A DNA stretch of 64,000 nt, taken from positions 1 to 64,000 of the forward strand of contig JAEXOO010000039.1 in the NCBI GenBank assembly GCA_023439305.1, read 5' to 3'. The DNA is from Pseudomonadota bacterium. Its GTDB lineage: Bacteria > Pseudomonadota > Gammaproteobacteria > Burkholderiales > Burkholderiaceae_B. The notes under the pieces were generated by a model, which was given only the letters and a program-made list of their open reading frames with translations, was not told the origin of the DNA and made no database searches. The translations under genes were made by a program, and so were the position numbers. This document shows, in pieces, positions 43,266-51,852 of this stretch (the stretch's first letter is position 1; each line of letters opens with the position of its first letter).

Positions 43266-43622
43266 ATGGGAATGGCAGGCTTTTCTTCTTTAGGTGAATT
43301 CAAGCAGGCGCTGACCCGGGACTACAACCGCATCAACAGCGGCATCTTCGCCTGCGGCGTGGTGACGCTGAAAATCGATGTGCATGATGACCGGATCAGC
43401 ATGCTGGCCGTTCACAAGCGCCAGCCGGCCTTGCAGGCCTTGGGCCGGGAAAATGCGCACATCGCCGATCTGGCCGATCTGTATCTGATCAAGGCCTTCA
43501 AGAAGGAGATGAAGCAGGTTCTGGTGGAGCAGTATGGACTGGATGTGGTGGCGGTCTTCAAGGATTACGACGCCGCCGCCGAATTGTCCTCCACCTTGGT
43601 AATGCTGAAAAAAGGGATATGA
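43266..43622 (+). CDS. MpsC-like (DUF2294) protein
   Basis: The 118-residue product resembles the DUF2294 / MpsC family: FKQALTRDYNRINSGIFACG, VTLKIDVHDDRISMLAVHKRQPAL, FKKEMKQVLVEQYGLDVVAVFKDYDAAAELSSTLVML. The family name comes from the staphylococcal MpsABC bicarbonate/sodium system; the biochemical role of this small protein is unclear. It closes the ferredoxin operon and is followed after about 190 bases by a strong terminator. No MpsA or MpsB partner is seen nearby. Confidence 0.7.
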   Translation: MGMAGFSSLGEFKQALTRDYNRINSGIFACGVVTLKIDVHDDRISMLAVHKRQPALQALGRENAHIADLADLYLIKAFKKEMKQVLVEQYGLDVVAVFKDYDAAAELSSTLVMLKKGI

Positions 43623-43625
43623 ACG

Positions 43626-43808
43626 CAGCGGCGCCGGCGCGAACCGGCGGCCTGAATTCCTTATCCATAACAAGAAGCTGACTGGTAGACAGTCTTGTTG
43701 TCCTTTCGCTCCGGCCAGGGCGCGTCAACCGCCTCCAATACCGGAAACTGATCCCCGTTGCTGCATCCGGGATCGGGAAAGCCGTCGACAGGAAGTGCTT
43801 GCATACCG
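43626..43808 (+). other. Intergenic segment upstream of a terminator
   Basis: About 180 bases without a gene between the MpsC-like gene and the terminator at 43,809. Several short complementary stretches occur, but I match none to a known riboswitch. It may be a 3' untranslated region or a leader for the NIF3-like gene. Confidence 0.35.
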
Positions 43809-43857
43809 CCGGCCTCGGGCACTGGGAAAACCCAGGGCCGGAGGCCGGTTTTTTTTT
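43809..43857 (+). terminator. Strong intrinsic terminator (two-part stem)
   Basis: Outer stem 43809-43816 with 43841-43848 and inner stem 43822-43826 with 43831-43835 around an AAAA loop are followed by nine T. It separates the ferredoxin operon from the NIF3-like/GATE unit. Confidence 0.88.
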
Positions 43858-43879
43858 GCCGCCGGGCCGTCGGGTTGCC

Positions 43880-43946
43880 GCATCACCCAAGGCAAAAGCC
43901 CCCCTCGGGGGGCAGCCGACAGGCGATTAGCCTGTCCGGCGTGGGG
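43880..43946. repeat. Dispersed intergenic repeat, copy 1
   Basis: A 67-base stretch starts GCATCACCC, continues with CAAAA and a palindromic C-run/G-run (CCCCCCTCGGGGGG) and ends CGGCGTGGGG. A related 60-base stretch lies at 62190-62249. Similar GC-rich intergenic repeats occur in Alcaligenaceae genomes in my recollection. Confidence 0.5.
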
Positions 43947-43969
43947 GCATTTATTTTGGAGACAAAACC

Positions 43970-44992
43970 ATGGCCTATGTAGCCGATTTGCTGGATGCAT
44001 TGAATGTGATCACGGGAGGACGGATGGTGTCCTGTATGGATGAGGTCGAGCATGGCCATCATCCTTTCGTGATCTGGAAGTCCTCGGGAATTTACGGCAA
44101 GCAGGTGCTGGAGATTCCCGGCCTGATCCATGGCGACCCCAATAAGGAAGTGCGTAAGGTGGCGGTGTGCATGACCATGTCCGAGCTGAGCATCGAGCTG
44201 GCGGGGGCGACTGGGGTGGATGCTATCGTGGCGCATCATCCGATTGCCGATGCGGCCAGTTGCGGCGGTGTGACACTGAAGGATTATCTGGATTTGTATG
44301 GCATTGCGGCGCTGGAATGCCATGAGGCTTTCCATGGCCTGCATCCCGGCATCGCGTATCTGCATGGCCACAAAGTGGGCAAAAGCGATATCGCCTATGG
44401 CGGCATTCATGGCAATGTGATGTTCGTGGGCGAGCCGTTGGAAGGCGTGCGGACCTTGGGCGACATGCTGGATCGATTGGATGGCTTCATGGGGCTGGAC
44501 CTGGAGGAGCAGGTCCTGCAGGCCGAACGGCGCATCAAAGGCAACGACGATATTCAGGAGACCAGCACGCTCACGCGCGGCGCGATCCGCCTGGGCGAGC
44601 GCTCCAGCCCGGTGGGTCGCATCCTGCATATTTTTCCCCATACCGGATTCAATCCGGACCATCTGCGTCAGGCCGTGGCTGAAAACCCCGGCGTTGACAC
44701 GGTGCTGGCGTCCATCAGTCGTGTGTATGACGGCCACGAGCTGCTCGAGTGTGCTCGCGAACTGGGCCTGAATTTTCTGGTGGGCAACAGCCATGTGTTG
44801 GAAATCCTGGAGAACGGCTTGCCGCTGGCCTACGCCTTGAGCGCCTTGCTGGACGGCGTGGAAGTGGTGATGTTTCGCGACCGGGTGACCTCCACGCCTG
44901 TGCACCAGGTGGGCGGCACGCGTCTGCGTGAATATGCCCAGCATTTCTCGACCGCCCACTTGATGGGCAAGAATGTATTGAGTTTCCAGTAG
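43970..44992 (+). CDS. NIF3-like dinuclear metal-centre protein
   Basis: The 340-residue product has NIF3/YbgI-type features: MTMSELSIELAGATGVDAIVAHHPI (His89-His90, metal site) and later HGNVMFVGEPLEG and GNSHVLEILENG. It is about 90 residues longer than the usual 250 of single-domain NIF3 proteins, so part of the sequence is family-specific. NIF3 proteins bind two metals and may be GTP cyclohydrolase-like hydrolases; the function is not settled. Start ATG 43970 follows TTTGGAGAC. It is 25 bases upstream of a GATE permease, so the two form a unit. Confidence 0.8.
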   Translation: MAYVADLLDALNVITGGRMVSCMDEVEHGHHPFVIWKSSGIYGKQVLEIPGLIHGDPNKEVRKVAVCMTMSELSIELAGATGVDAIVAHHPIADAASCGGVTLKDYLDLYGIAALECHEAFHGLHPGIAYLHGHKVGKSDIAYGGIHGNVMFVGEPLEGVRTLGDMLDRLDGFMGLDLEEQVLQAERRIKGNDDIQETSTLTRGAIRLGERSSPVGRILHIFPHTGFNPDHLRQAVAENPGVDTVLASISRVYDGHELLECARELGLNFLVGNSHVLEILENGLPLAYALSALLDGVEVVMFRDRVTSTPVHQVGGTRLREYAQHFSTAHLMGKNVLSFQ

Positions 44993-45017
44993 GTCCCATC
45001 CCCATACGGAGAGAGAC

Positions 45018-46124
45018 ATGGACAATAAAACAATAGAAATCGATAAAGTGGTGCATTCCCCGCCGGCGGGTCGCCGGCCTCTGGAGCGCATCGAGGCGGT
45101 GGGCCTGGCTTTGCTGGCGCTGGCCATGCTGACGCTGTTCTTTTTTCCCGCCACCTTGTCGGGCGCGTTCGATACGGTGCTCAACAAGGTCAAGCCGGTG
45201 GTGGTGGACGTATTCCTGACCGGCCAGGTGGGGGTGGCGGTGATCATCAGCGTGATCATAGGCCGTCTGCTGGAGCGCCTGGGTTTTACCGACGCCATGA
45301 TGCGCGTGTTCATGCCGGCCATGCGCGCCGTCGGCATCAATCCGGCCGTCATCATCCCCAGCGTGTACAACATCTTCGGCGACATCAATGCCGCCGGGCG
45401 CATCTCCGGGCCGCTGCTGCGCCAGGCTGGCGCCACCAAAGATGAGCAGAAGATCGCCGTGGCCACCATGGTGCAGTCTCAGCAGTCTTTTTCCACCTTC
45501 ATGCTGGGCATGATGGCGCTGACCTTTGCCGGAGTGAACGTGTTTGCGGTGGTGTTGATCGCTATTTTCGGCCCATTGCTGCTGTCGCCGCTGATTCTGT
45601 CCCGCCTGGTGTATCGGGACGTGCGCTCGGTGGACCTGCTGACGGCGCCGCGCTTCACGCCCGATATCGACTTTGCGCCCATGCTGTTCAAGGCCGCTCG
45701 TGAAGGGGTAGAGCTGTTGCTGCTGATTCTGATCCCTGCCGTCGCCTTGGTCTTTTGCGTGATCGGGCTGCTGGATCACGTGGGTGTCTGGCAGCCGGTT
45801 AGCGACCTGCTGGAGCGCGCTTTGCTGGCGATGAACATTCATCCCGAAACCGGCGTGCTGGCTATATTGGTCAGTCCGACTCTGGCAATGGGCAAGCTGC
45901 AGGCCATGGCCTCGACCCTGGATCCGTCGCTGGTCGTGGGTTCTTTTGTGCTGGCCTCGTCAGGTCTGCCTTTGTCGGCCGTGTTCGGCCAGATACCGGT
46001 GGTCTGGGCGGAGTGTTCTGATCTGACCGAGAAAGAAGCCATGAAGGCGGCAGTGCTCGGCATCGCCATGCGTTTGCTGACGGCCATGGCGCTGGCGATG
46101 TTCCTGACTCCGCTGATCACCTGA
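45018..46124 (+). CDS. Nucleoside-recognition (GATE) domain permease
   Basis: The 368-residue product has about eight to nine membrane helices and the duplicated GATE/nucleoside-recognition pattern (FGDINAAGRISGPLLRQAG, LAILVSPTLAMGKLQAMAS). It is related to the YjiH/spore-maturation-protein-like proteins. In Escherichia coli yjiG-yjiH neighbour a dipeptidase gene, so a peptide- or nucleoside-like substrate is possible. RBS GGAGAGAG precedes ATG 45018. It is followed by a clear terminator and belongs to the NIF3-like unit. Confidence 0.8.
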   Translation: MDNKTIEIDKVVHSPPAGRRPLERIEAVGLALLALAMLTLFFFPATLSGAFDTVLNKVKPVVVDVFLTGQVGVAVIISVIIGRLLERLGFTDAMMRVFMPAMRAVGINPAVIIPSVYNIFGDINAAGRISGPLLRQAGATKDEQKIAVATMVQSQQSFSTFMLGMMALTFAGVNVFAVVLIAIFGPLLLSPLILSRLVYRDVRSVDLLTAPRFTPDIDFAPMLFKAAREGVELLLLILIPAVALVFCVIGLLDHVGVWQPVSDLLERALLAMNIHPETGVLAILVSPTLAMGKLQAMASTLDPSLVVGSFVLASSGLPLSAVFGQIPVVWAECSDLTEKEAMKAAVLGIAMRLLTAMALAMFLTPLIT

Positions 46125-46150
46125 TTTTCCGTTTGCAGTCCCCCCCTTTG

Positions 46151-46177
46151 GAGCGCCGCTTGCGGCGCTCTTTTTTT
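46151..46177 (+). terminator. Intrinsic terminator after the GATE permease
   Basis: A 9-bp GC-rich perfect stem (46151-46159 with 46162-46170) with a 2-base loop is followed by seven T. Confidence 0.9.
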
Positions 46178-46464
46178 GGGTCGGCTATTTAGCCGGCTTA
46201 GCATCGCGACTGCCATCTTACTGACACAAAACTTTAACAGGACTGAAAGAACTCTTGTTTAACCTGAGCTGGTCTTGGTTCTTATGTCGGGGCGATGCGT
46301 GATCCCCGGTTCTTTAAATTTATGTCGCTCCCTGTCTGCCAGGCCGCTGAACGGCCTGCATCCGAAGTACTTATGCTTGTGCGCTTGCGCGCAGGCGGTC
46401 GTGGGCGCAGGCAGGGGTTTGCCGATAGGCGGCAGCAGCACAGCAATGCCTGGGGAGACTGGCC

Positions 46465-47568
46465 ATGACTCATGCCACCGTCAACGTACTGAGCGGCCAT
46501 GGTAGCAAGGCGCCCGCCGCTGTTCTGGTGGAAGCGCGAGGCCTGCGCCTGTTGCTGGACGCGGGCGGCCCGCTGTATCCCGGCCAGCCCTGTGATTGGC
46601 ATCGGGGCCTGGATGTGGACGCCGTGCTGCTGACGCACGATCACCAGGACCATACCGGCTCCCTGCATCTGCTGCCAGAGCACATTCCGGTCTATGCCAC
46701 GGCCGCTACGGCGCGCTGTCTGCCGGCTGGGCGCATCTGGCGTGAACTGCCCACGCGCGGCACGACCTATATCGACGGCGTGGCCGTGCGCACCGGCCTG
46801 TCGGGTCATGCGCTGGGCGGGGTCTGGCTGCACCTGGATGTAGGCGGGGGCGTTTTCTACAGCGGTGATTTTTCCTGTGAGTCACTGCTGTTTCCCTTTG
46901 ATTTGCCGCCGCCGGCGCAGTTGGCGCTGTTGGATGCGTCGTACGGCCTGTATGACCAGTCGCGGCAGGTGGCGTCGGCAGCGCTGGATCAGCTTCTGGC
47001 CGGCCAGCCGGCCTTGTTGCCGGTGCCCCCGACGGGGCGCGCCCTGGAGATCGCCTTGTGGCGGCATCAGCATGGCCATGAGGACTGGAGCATGGATGCC
47101 GAGTGCTACGAGAATCTGACGCGTCTGGTCTACCAGAGTACCGACCTGCTGTTGCCTGGCGTGCAGCAGGAGCTGCGTGAACTCATGCCTCGCGCTGCGC
47201 AGTTCGACCCCGATGCGCACTTGGTGCTGGCCGGTGATCCAGACGGTATCAGAGGCATGGCGGGGGAGCTGATCCGCCAGGGCGGCCCCGGCGCATTTGC
47301 CAGCGCAGATTCCCTGACGGGGCGCCTGTTGGTTCATACCGGTTATGTAGCGCCGCATGCGCCGCGCGGCACGCATGTGCTGTGCTGGAACGTGCATCCG
47401 CGCCTGACGGACCTGCGTTGGCTGGCGAACATGTTGCAACCGCGCTATTGCATGCCATTGTTCACGCCCATGCATGATCTGGGGACCTGGCGCAACGTGT
47501 TGGGCCGATCCTTGAGTCTGGATGGCCGCTGGGAGCTGGAAGCGGCCAGCGGCGTGTTGACGGCCTGA
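46465..47568 (+). CDS. Metallo-beta-lactamase-fold hydrolase (RNase J/CPSF-like outline)
   Basis: The 367-residue product has the MBL metal motif H58-D-H60-Q-D62-H63 (LLTHDHQDHTG), a later His (GLSGHALGGVWLHLDVGG), and VFYSGDFSCESLLFPFD, which fits the Asp ligand of the family. The middle part resembles a beta-CASP insert, as in mRNA-cleaving or DNA-repair MBL proteins, but this is only an outline match. Start ATG 46465 follows GGGGAGACTGGCC. It stands between a terminator and a convergent phosphatase gene. Substrate unknown. Confidence 0.75.
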   Translation: MTHATVNVLSGHGSKAPAAVLVEARGLRLLLDAGGPLYPGQPCDWHRGLDVDAVLLTHDHQDHTGSLHLLPEHIPVYATAATARCLPAGRIWRELPTRGTTYIDGVAVRTGLSGHALGGVWLHLDVGGGVFYSGDFSCESLLFPFDLPPPAQLALLDASYGLYDQSRQVASAALDQLLAGQPALLPVPPTGRALEIALWRHQHGHEDWSMDAECYENLTRLVYQSTDLLLPGVQQELRELMPRAAQFDPDAHLVLAGDPDGIRGMAGELIRQGGPGAFASADSLTGRLLVHTGYVAPHAPRGTHVLCWNVHPRLTDLRWLANMLQPRYCMPLFTPMHDLGTWRNVLGRSLSLDGRWELEAASGVLTA

Positions 47569-48318
47569 TCAGCCCGTGTAGCGTTCCAGCAGGGCATGGC
47601 GCCGAGCCGGGTCCAGTTTCAGGGCCTGCTGTGCGTAACGCTCGAAATTTCCGTACTCGCGATCTATCGTCGCGAAGGCCGTTTCCAGGAACTGGGCTTC
47701 CACACCCCACAGAATATCCAGTACTTCTTCGCTCAAACCCTTATTGTCGGGCAGGTCGGGGCGACGGAACAGCTGGCGCGTCAGCAGGTAATCGTGCATG
47801 ACGTCGTCCATCTGCACGCCGGCGCTTCGGTGCAGCAGAGCCACGGCAAAGCCGGTGCGGTCCTTGCCGGCCGTGCAATGCAGCACGACGGGGGCGTCGG
47901 CGTCCAGCAATTGATCGAAGACCTTGGCGAAGGTGGCCGAATGTTGGGTGACGAACTCTGTATAGGTCTTGTTCATCACCTTGCGGGCCGTGTCGGCGTC
48001 CAGCTGGCCCTGGCGGGCCATGGCGGCCAGATCGGGAAGAATGGTGGGCTCCACCGTCAGGGCATGGCTGACCAGAAAGTCGTAGCGGTAAGGGGAGCGC
48101 TCGCGTTCGTGCGCACCTCGGAAATCCAGCGAACGTGAAATTCCCAAGCCTTGCAGGTGTTGCAGATCGCGCGCATTGAGATCAGCTAGATGGTCTGAGC
48201 GAAATACCCGGCCTGTACGGAAATGGCCTGCGCCTGCGGCATAGCCGCCGACATCGCGAAAGTTGCTGGCTCCTTGCAGAGGGCAGGACAGCGGGGTGGC
48301 GGGTGGCGATACAGACAC
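47569..48318 (-). CDS. Tyrosine/lipid phosphatase family protein
   Basis: The 249-residue product has the CX5R signature C148-TAGKD-R154 (LHCTAGKDRTG), preceded by GASNFRDVGGY and RVFRSDHLADL, as in the MptpB/LipA group of bacterial tyrosine and phosphoinositide phosphatases. The Lys and Asp inside the P-loop are typical of that group. The start at 48318 lies near a short divergent region, and it ends against the MBL-fold gene (47568/47569). Its target is unknown. Confidence 0.85.
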   Translation of the reverse strand: MSVSPPATPLSCPLQGASNFRDVGGYAAGAGHFRTGRVFRSDHLADLNARDLQHLQGLGISRSLDFRGAHERERSPYRYDFLVSHALTVEPTILPDLAAMARQGQLDADTARKVMNKTYTEFVTQHSATFAKVFDQLLDADAPVVLHCTAGKDRTGFAVALLHRSAGVQMDDVMHDYLLTRQLFRRPDLPDNKGLSEEVLDILWGVEAQFLETAFATIDREYGNFERYAQQALKLDPARRHALLERYTG

Positions 48319-48462
48319 GGCGGACTCCTCGTGAAACAGGACGAAAGTCCCATGTTACCGGTCTTGGATGACATCTGCATGCGGCCGCTTGGATCACGAC
48401 TCGTCAGGTTTGGGCGGGCTGGGTATTTTCCCTAAAAATGGGGTGACGCCTTTGTCTTTTCG

Positions 48463-48490
48463 TTGACACCCTAATCACTATGTATATACT
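48463..48490 (+). promoter_or_regulatory. Sigma70-type promoter of the amino acid ABC operon, with HutC-like site
   Basis: TTGACA (48463-48468) and TATACT (48485-48490) are separated by 16 bases. The sequence TGTATATACT (48481-48490), overlapping the -10, matches 8 of 10 bases of the candidate HutC site TGTATAGACA at 58,699. The operon starts about 200 bases downstream. Confidence 0.6.
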
Positions 48491-48696
48491 TTTTATGACC
48501 GCATTGGGAGTATGTCGCAAGCAGACGGCAGACATTGCGGGCCATGCACGAGCTTGCAGCGCCGCCCTGGCTGTCAAGCCCAAGATATACGGCCGGGCTT
48601 GTCGGGACGGTCGATCCTGTAGTTGAACTTCATATAAAAACGATGGGACCGACCGGCTTGCCGGAAGCGTGTCCGTCCCTTGGAGGAGTACAAGAA

Positions 48697-49524
48697 ATGC
48701 GGATCAAATCCCTGATCAATGCCTGTGTTGTGACCCTGGGTCTGAGCGTGATGGCTGCGCCTGTGCACGCCGATGATCTGTTGGCGCGCATCAAGAGCGC
48801 CGGCGAACTGGTGGTAGGCACCGAAATGCAGTTTGCTCCCTTTGATTTTCACGAGAATGGGCAGCAGACCGGTTTCAACAAGGACCTGTTCGGTGCGGTG
48901 GCCCAGAAAATGGGTGTGAAAGTGCGCTTTATCGACCTGCCCTGGCCGAGTGTGCTGCCGGGGTTGGACGCCAGCAAGTTCGACATGGGCGGCGGCCCCA
49001 TTCTGGTGACCCAGGCGCGCAAGGAGCGCTATGCTTTCACGCTGCCGGTGGCCGATGGCACCGTAGCCCTGCTCAAGAGCGCCAAGAATGACGCGTTGCA
49101 GAAACCGGAGGACATCGCGGGCTTGACCGTAGGCGGAAGCAAAGGCTCGGCGCAACTGGAGCAGCTCAAGACCTTTGCCGCGACCTTGCCCAAGCCCGTG
49201 GAGGTGCGGGAATACGTAGACAACAACCAGGCCTATGCCGACATTGTGTCGGGCCGCCTGGCGGCGGTGGGCAATTCCATCACCAATATCGCCTACGTCG
49301 CCAAGCAGCGGCCCAAGATGTTCCAGGTCGTGCAGCCGCCCTTTGGCAAGAAGGTCTATTTTGCGTACTTCATGCGCAAGGACGAGGACAGCCGATCCTT
49401 GCTGGATGCGTTCAACAAGGCGCTGGGCGAGATGCGTGCGGACGGCAGCCTGGCTCAGTTGCAGCAGAAGTGGTTCGGCATGGAAATGGATGTGCCCACG
49501 GCCGAATTCCAGCCCGAGGTCTGA
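48697..49524 (+). CDS. Amino acid ABC transporter, periplasmic substrate-binding protein
   Basis: The 275-residue product has a signal peptide (MRIKSLINACVVTLGLSVM... cleaved after AHA-type VHA near residue 26). It carries the family-3 solute-binding fold (GELVVGTEMQFAPFDFHENG, FNKDLFGAVAQKMGVKVRFI, LTVGGSKGSAQLEQLK). It captures a polar or aromatic amino acid in the periplasm. ATG 48697 is fixed by GGAGGA upstream and the signal peptide; the open frame to 48535 is not used. Two permeases and an ATPase follow. Confidence 0.92.
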   Translation: MRIKSLINACVVTLGLSVMAAPVHADDLLARIKSAGELVVGTEMQFAPFDFHENGQQTGFNKDLFGAVAQKMGVKVRFIDLPWPSVLPGLDASKFDMGGGPILVTQARKERYAFTLPVADGTVALLKSAKNDALQKPEDIAGLTVGGSKGSAQLEQLKTFAATLPKPVEVREYVDNNQAYADIVSGRLAAVGNSITNIAYVAKQRPKMFQVVQPPFGKKVYFAYFMRKDEDSRSLLDAFNKALGEMRADGSLAQLQQKWFGMEMDVPTAEFQPEV

Positions 49525-49610
49525 TGCGCTTGCGGCGTCTGAAAAGGCGCCGCGTCCTTTGAACGCAGGGTCCGGTCAGCCTGACGGATCTGCGCCACGA
49601 GGTATGAATC

Positions 49611-50264
49611 ATGCTTGAGTTTGATGTTGCGCTTGATGCCTTGCCGTTGCTGGTTCAGGCGGCGCAGATGACCCTGTTCGTCTCGGCGGTCGGCCTGGTG
49701 CTCGGCTTTGCGATCGCGGTGCTGGTGGCGTCGGCCAGCCTGTCGTCATCGCCCGTGCTGCGCCGCGTGGCTGGGGTCTATGTGTTTGTGTTTCGCGGCA
49801 TTCCCCTGCTGGTGCAGTTGATGGTCGTGTTTTATTTCCTGCCCGTCATCGGCGTGAATGTGCCGCCCCTGGTGGCCGCGATTGTGTCCATTTCCCTGTG
49901 CGAAGGCGCCTATATCGGCGAAATCCTGCGTGGTGGGTTCATGGGCATTCCCAAGGGGCAGATGGAGGCCACGCAGCTGTTGGGCTTTTCACCTTTGCAG
50001 ACGCTGCTGCGCATTCAGGTGCCGCAGGCGCTGCGCCTGACCACGCCGGCCCTGGTCAATGAAATGATCATGCTGGTCAAGGCGTCTTCGCTGATCTCCG
50101 TGGTGGGGGTGACCGAGTTGACGCGCATGGCCCAGAACATTGCGGCCAATACCTTCTTGCCAATGGAGATCTACCTGAGCGCCGCCCTGGTGTATTTCGT
50201 GATCAACGGTGTGCTGTCGGTGCTGGGGCATGTGGCGGAGCGCCGCTTCGGGAGGACGGTCTGA
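49611..50264 (+). CDS. Amino acid ABC transporter permease 1
   Basis: The 217-residue product has about five membrane helices and the HAAT/PAAT permease EAA-type loop (EGAYIGEILRGGFMGIPKGQMEATQLLGFS...). Together with the next permease it forms the channel of the importer. It starts 86 bases after the binding-protein gene and overlaps the second permease by the ATGA junction at 50261-50264. Confidence 0.92.
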   Translation: MLEFDVALDALPLLVQAAQMTLFVSAVGLVLGFAIAVLVASASLSSSPVLRRVAGVYVFVFRGIPLLVQLMVVFYFLPVIGVNVPPLVAAIVSISLCEGAYIGEILRGGFMGIPKGQMEATQLLGFSPLQTLLRIQVPQALRLTTPALVNEMIMLVKASSLISVVGVTELTRMAQNIAANTFLPMEIYLSAALVYFVINGVLSVLGHVAERRFGRTV

Positions 50265-50926
50265 TGAACATCAATTTCGGTGTCCTGGCGGATTATTGGC
50301 CTGCCATCGGGCGCGGCTTCCTGATGACGGTGTTTTGCTGGGTGGTGTCTGTCGTGTTGGGCATGGGCCTGGGTTTTGTGATTGCCGTTCTGCAGCAATA
50401 CGGCGGCGCAGCGGCGCGCGCAGCGCTGCGCGTCTATATCGAAGTAATACGCACCACACCTTTTCTGGTGCAGTTGTTCGTGCTGTATTACGGCGGACCA
50501 TCCATCGGCCTGGATCTGTCGGCGCTGCAGGCCGGTATTCTGGGCCTGACCATCTATGGCAGCGCCTATTTTGCCGAAGTCTTTCGGGGCGGATTTGCCG
50601 CCGTGCCCAAGGGGCAAGTGGAAGCGGCCGAGTTTCTGGGCATGTCGCGTCTGGATGTGGTCTGGCGTGTGAAGCTGCCGCAGATGCTCGTCATCATCAC
50701 CCCCTCGCTGCTGAACCTGATCATCATCCTGAGCAAGGAGACCGCGATCCTGTCCATCGTCACGGTGCCTGAGCTGACAGCGGTGATGGTACAGATCGGC
50801 AATGAGCAGTTCGCCTATCTGGAAACAACCCTGGTGCTGTGCGTGGCCTATTTGATTCTGGTTGCCGTGACCGAGCGTCTGGGGCGCTGGGCCGAAGCCC
50901 GCAGTTGCCGCTACCTGGCGCGTTGA
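50264..50926 (+). CDS. Amino acid ABC transporter permease 2
   Basis: The 220-residue product is the second permease subunit, with the loop YFAEVFRGGFAAVPKGQVEAAEFLG and about five membrane helices. A start codon overlapping the upstream stop couples the two permeases. The ATPase gene follows 24 bases later. Confidence 0.92.
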   Translation: MNINFGVLADYWPAIGRGFLMTVFCWVVSVVLGMGLGFVIAVLQQYGGAAARAALRVYIEVIRTTPFLVQLFVLYYGGPSIGLDLSALQAGILGLTIYGSAYFAEVFRGGFAAVPKGQVEAAEFLGMSRLDVVWRVKLPQMLVIITPSLLNLIIILSKETAILSIVTVPELTAVMVQIGNEQFAYLETTLVLCVAYLILVAVTERLGRWAEARSCRYLAR

Positions 50927-50950
50927 GCCGGGCGATCAAGGAGACAGACT

Positions 50951-51817
50951 ATGGATGCCAATAAAAATCGTTCGAAGCCCGATCTGGATTCTTTTCTGGT
51001 TGAGGTGCGCAACATCAGCAAGCATTACGGGCCGGTGCAGGTTCTCAAGAACATATCCATGGCGGTGCGCCGCTCGGAAGTGACGTGCATCATAGGCCCA
51101 TCGGGTTCAGGCAAGAGCACGCTGTTGCGTTCGCTGGCATTTCTGGAAGAGTACGACAGCGGCGAGGTGCTGATCGAAGGTCGGCTGCTGGGTTATGCGG
51201 ACAGGCCGGACGGCCGCCGCGTGAAGGCCAGCCGTGCCGAGCTGAATCAGGTGCGCGAGCATGTGGGCATGGTGTTTCAGCAGTTCAACCTGTGGCCGCA
51301 CATGACGGCGCTGGGCAACGTGGCCGAGGCGCTGCTGCGCGTCAAGCGCCTGCCTCGGGAGCAGGCCTTGCAGAAAGCCCGCGACATGCTGGGCAAAGTG
51401 GGTTTGGCCGATAAGGTGGATTACTATCCGGTCAATCTGTCGGGAGGCCAGCAACAGCGTGTGGCGATTGCGCGTGCATTGGCCATGGAACCGCATATCA
51501 TGTTGTTTGACGAGCCGACCTCCGCTCTGGATCCGGAGCTGGTCGGTGAAGTCCTGCAGGTCATGAAAGAACTGGCGCGTGAAGGGATGACCATGGTGGT
51601 TGTGACGCACGAGATGGGCTTTGCCGCCCAGGTGGCCGACCGGGTGGTCTTTATCGACAAGGGCGAGATCGCCGTAACGGGAAGTCCGCGTGAGGTCTTT
51701 TCGCAGGCGACACAGCCGCGCCTGAAGCAGTTTCTGCAGAATTACATTGAACGCAATGCTTTTTGGGATCGCACCTGTGCGACCGACGCCGACCCTGTGC
51801 AGGCGGCGGTGGCCTAG
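50951..51817 (+). CDS. Amino acid ABC transporter ATP-binding protein
   Basis: The 288-residue product has Walker A GPSGSGKST, signature LSGGQQQRVAIARALAM, Walker B IMLFDEPTSALDPE and the H-loop VVVTHEMGFA. It powers the importer encoded upstream. The C-terminus extends about 30 residues beyond the usual 250. The aminotransferase gene begins 35 bases downstream, so uptake and catabolism are joined. Confidence 0.94.
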   Translation: MDANKNRSKPDLDSFLVEVRNISKHYGPVQVLKNISMAVRRSEVTCIIGPSGSGKSTLLRSLAFLEEYDSGEVLIEGRLLGYADRPDGRRVKASRAELNQVREHVGMVFQQFNLWPHMTALGNVAEALLRVKRLPREQALQKARDMLGKVGLADKVDYYPVNLSGGQQQRVAIARALAMEPHIMLFDEPTSALDPELVGEVLQVMKELAREGMTMVVVTHEMGFAAQVADRVVFIDKGEIAVTGSPREVFSQATQPRLKQFLQNYIERNAFWDRTCATDADPVQAAVA

Positions 51818-51852
51818 TCAGGTCCCTAACCGGAATTTTTCAAGGAAAAACC

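Noticed and set aside
43626..43969. Riboswitch upstream of the NIF3-like gene
   Set aside because: The gap is structured, but it lacks recognisable conserved elements of cobalamin, TPP, glycine, ZTP or fluoride riboswitches.
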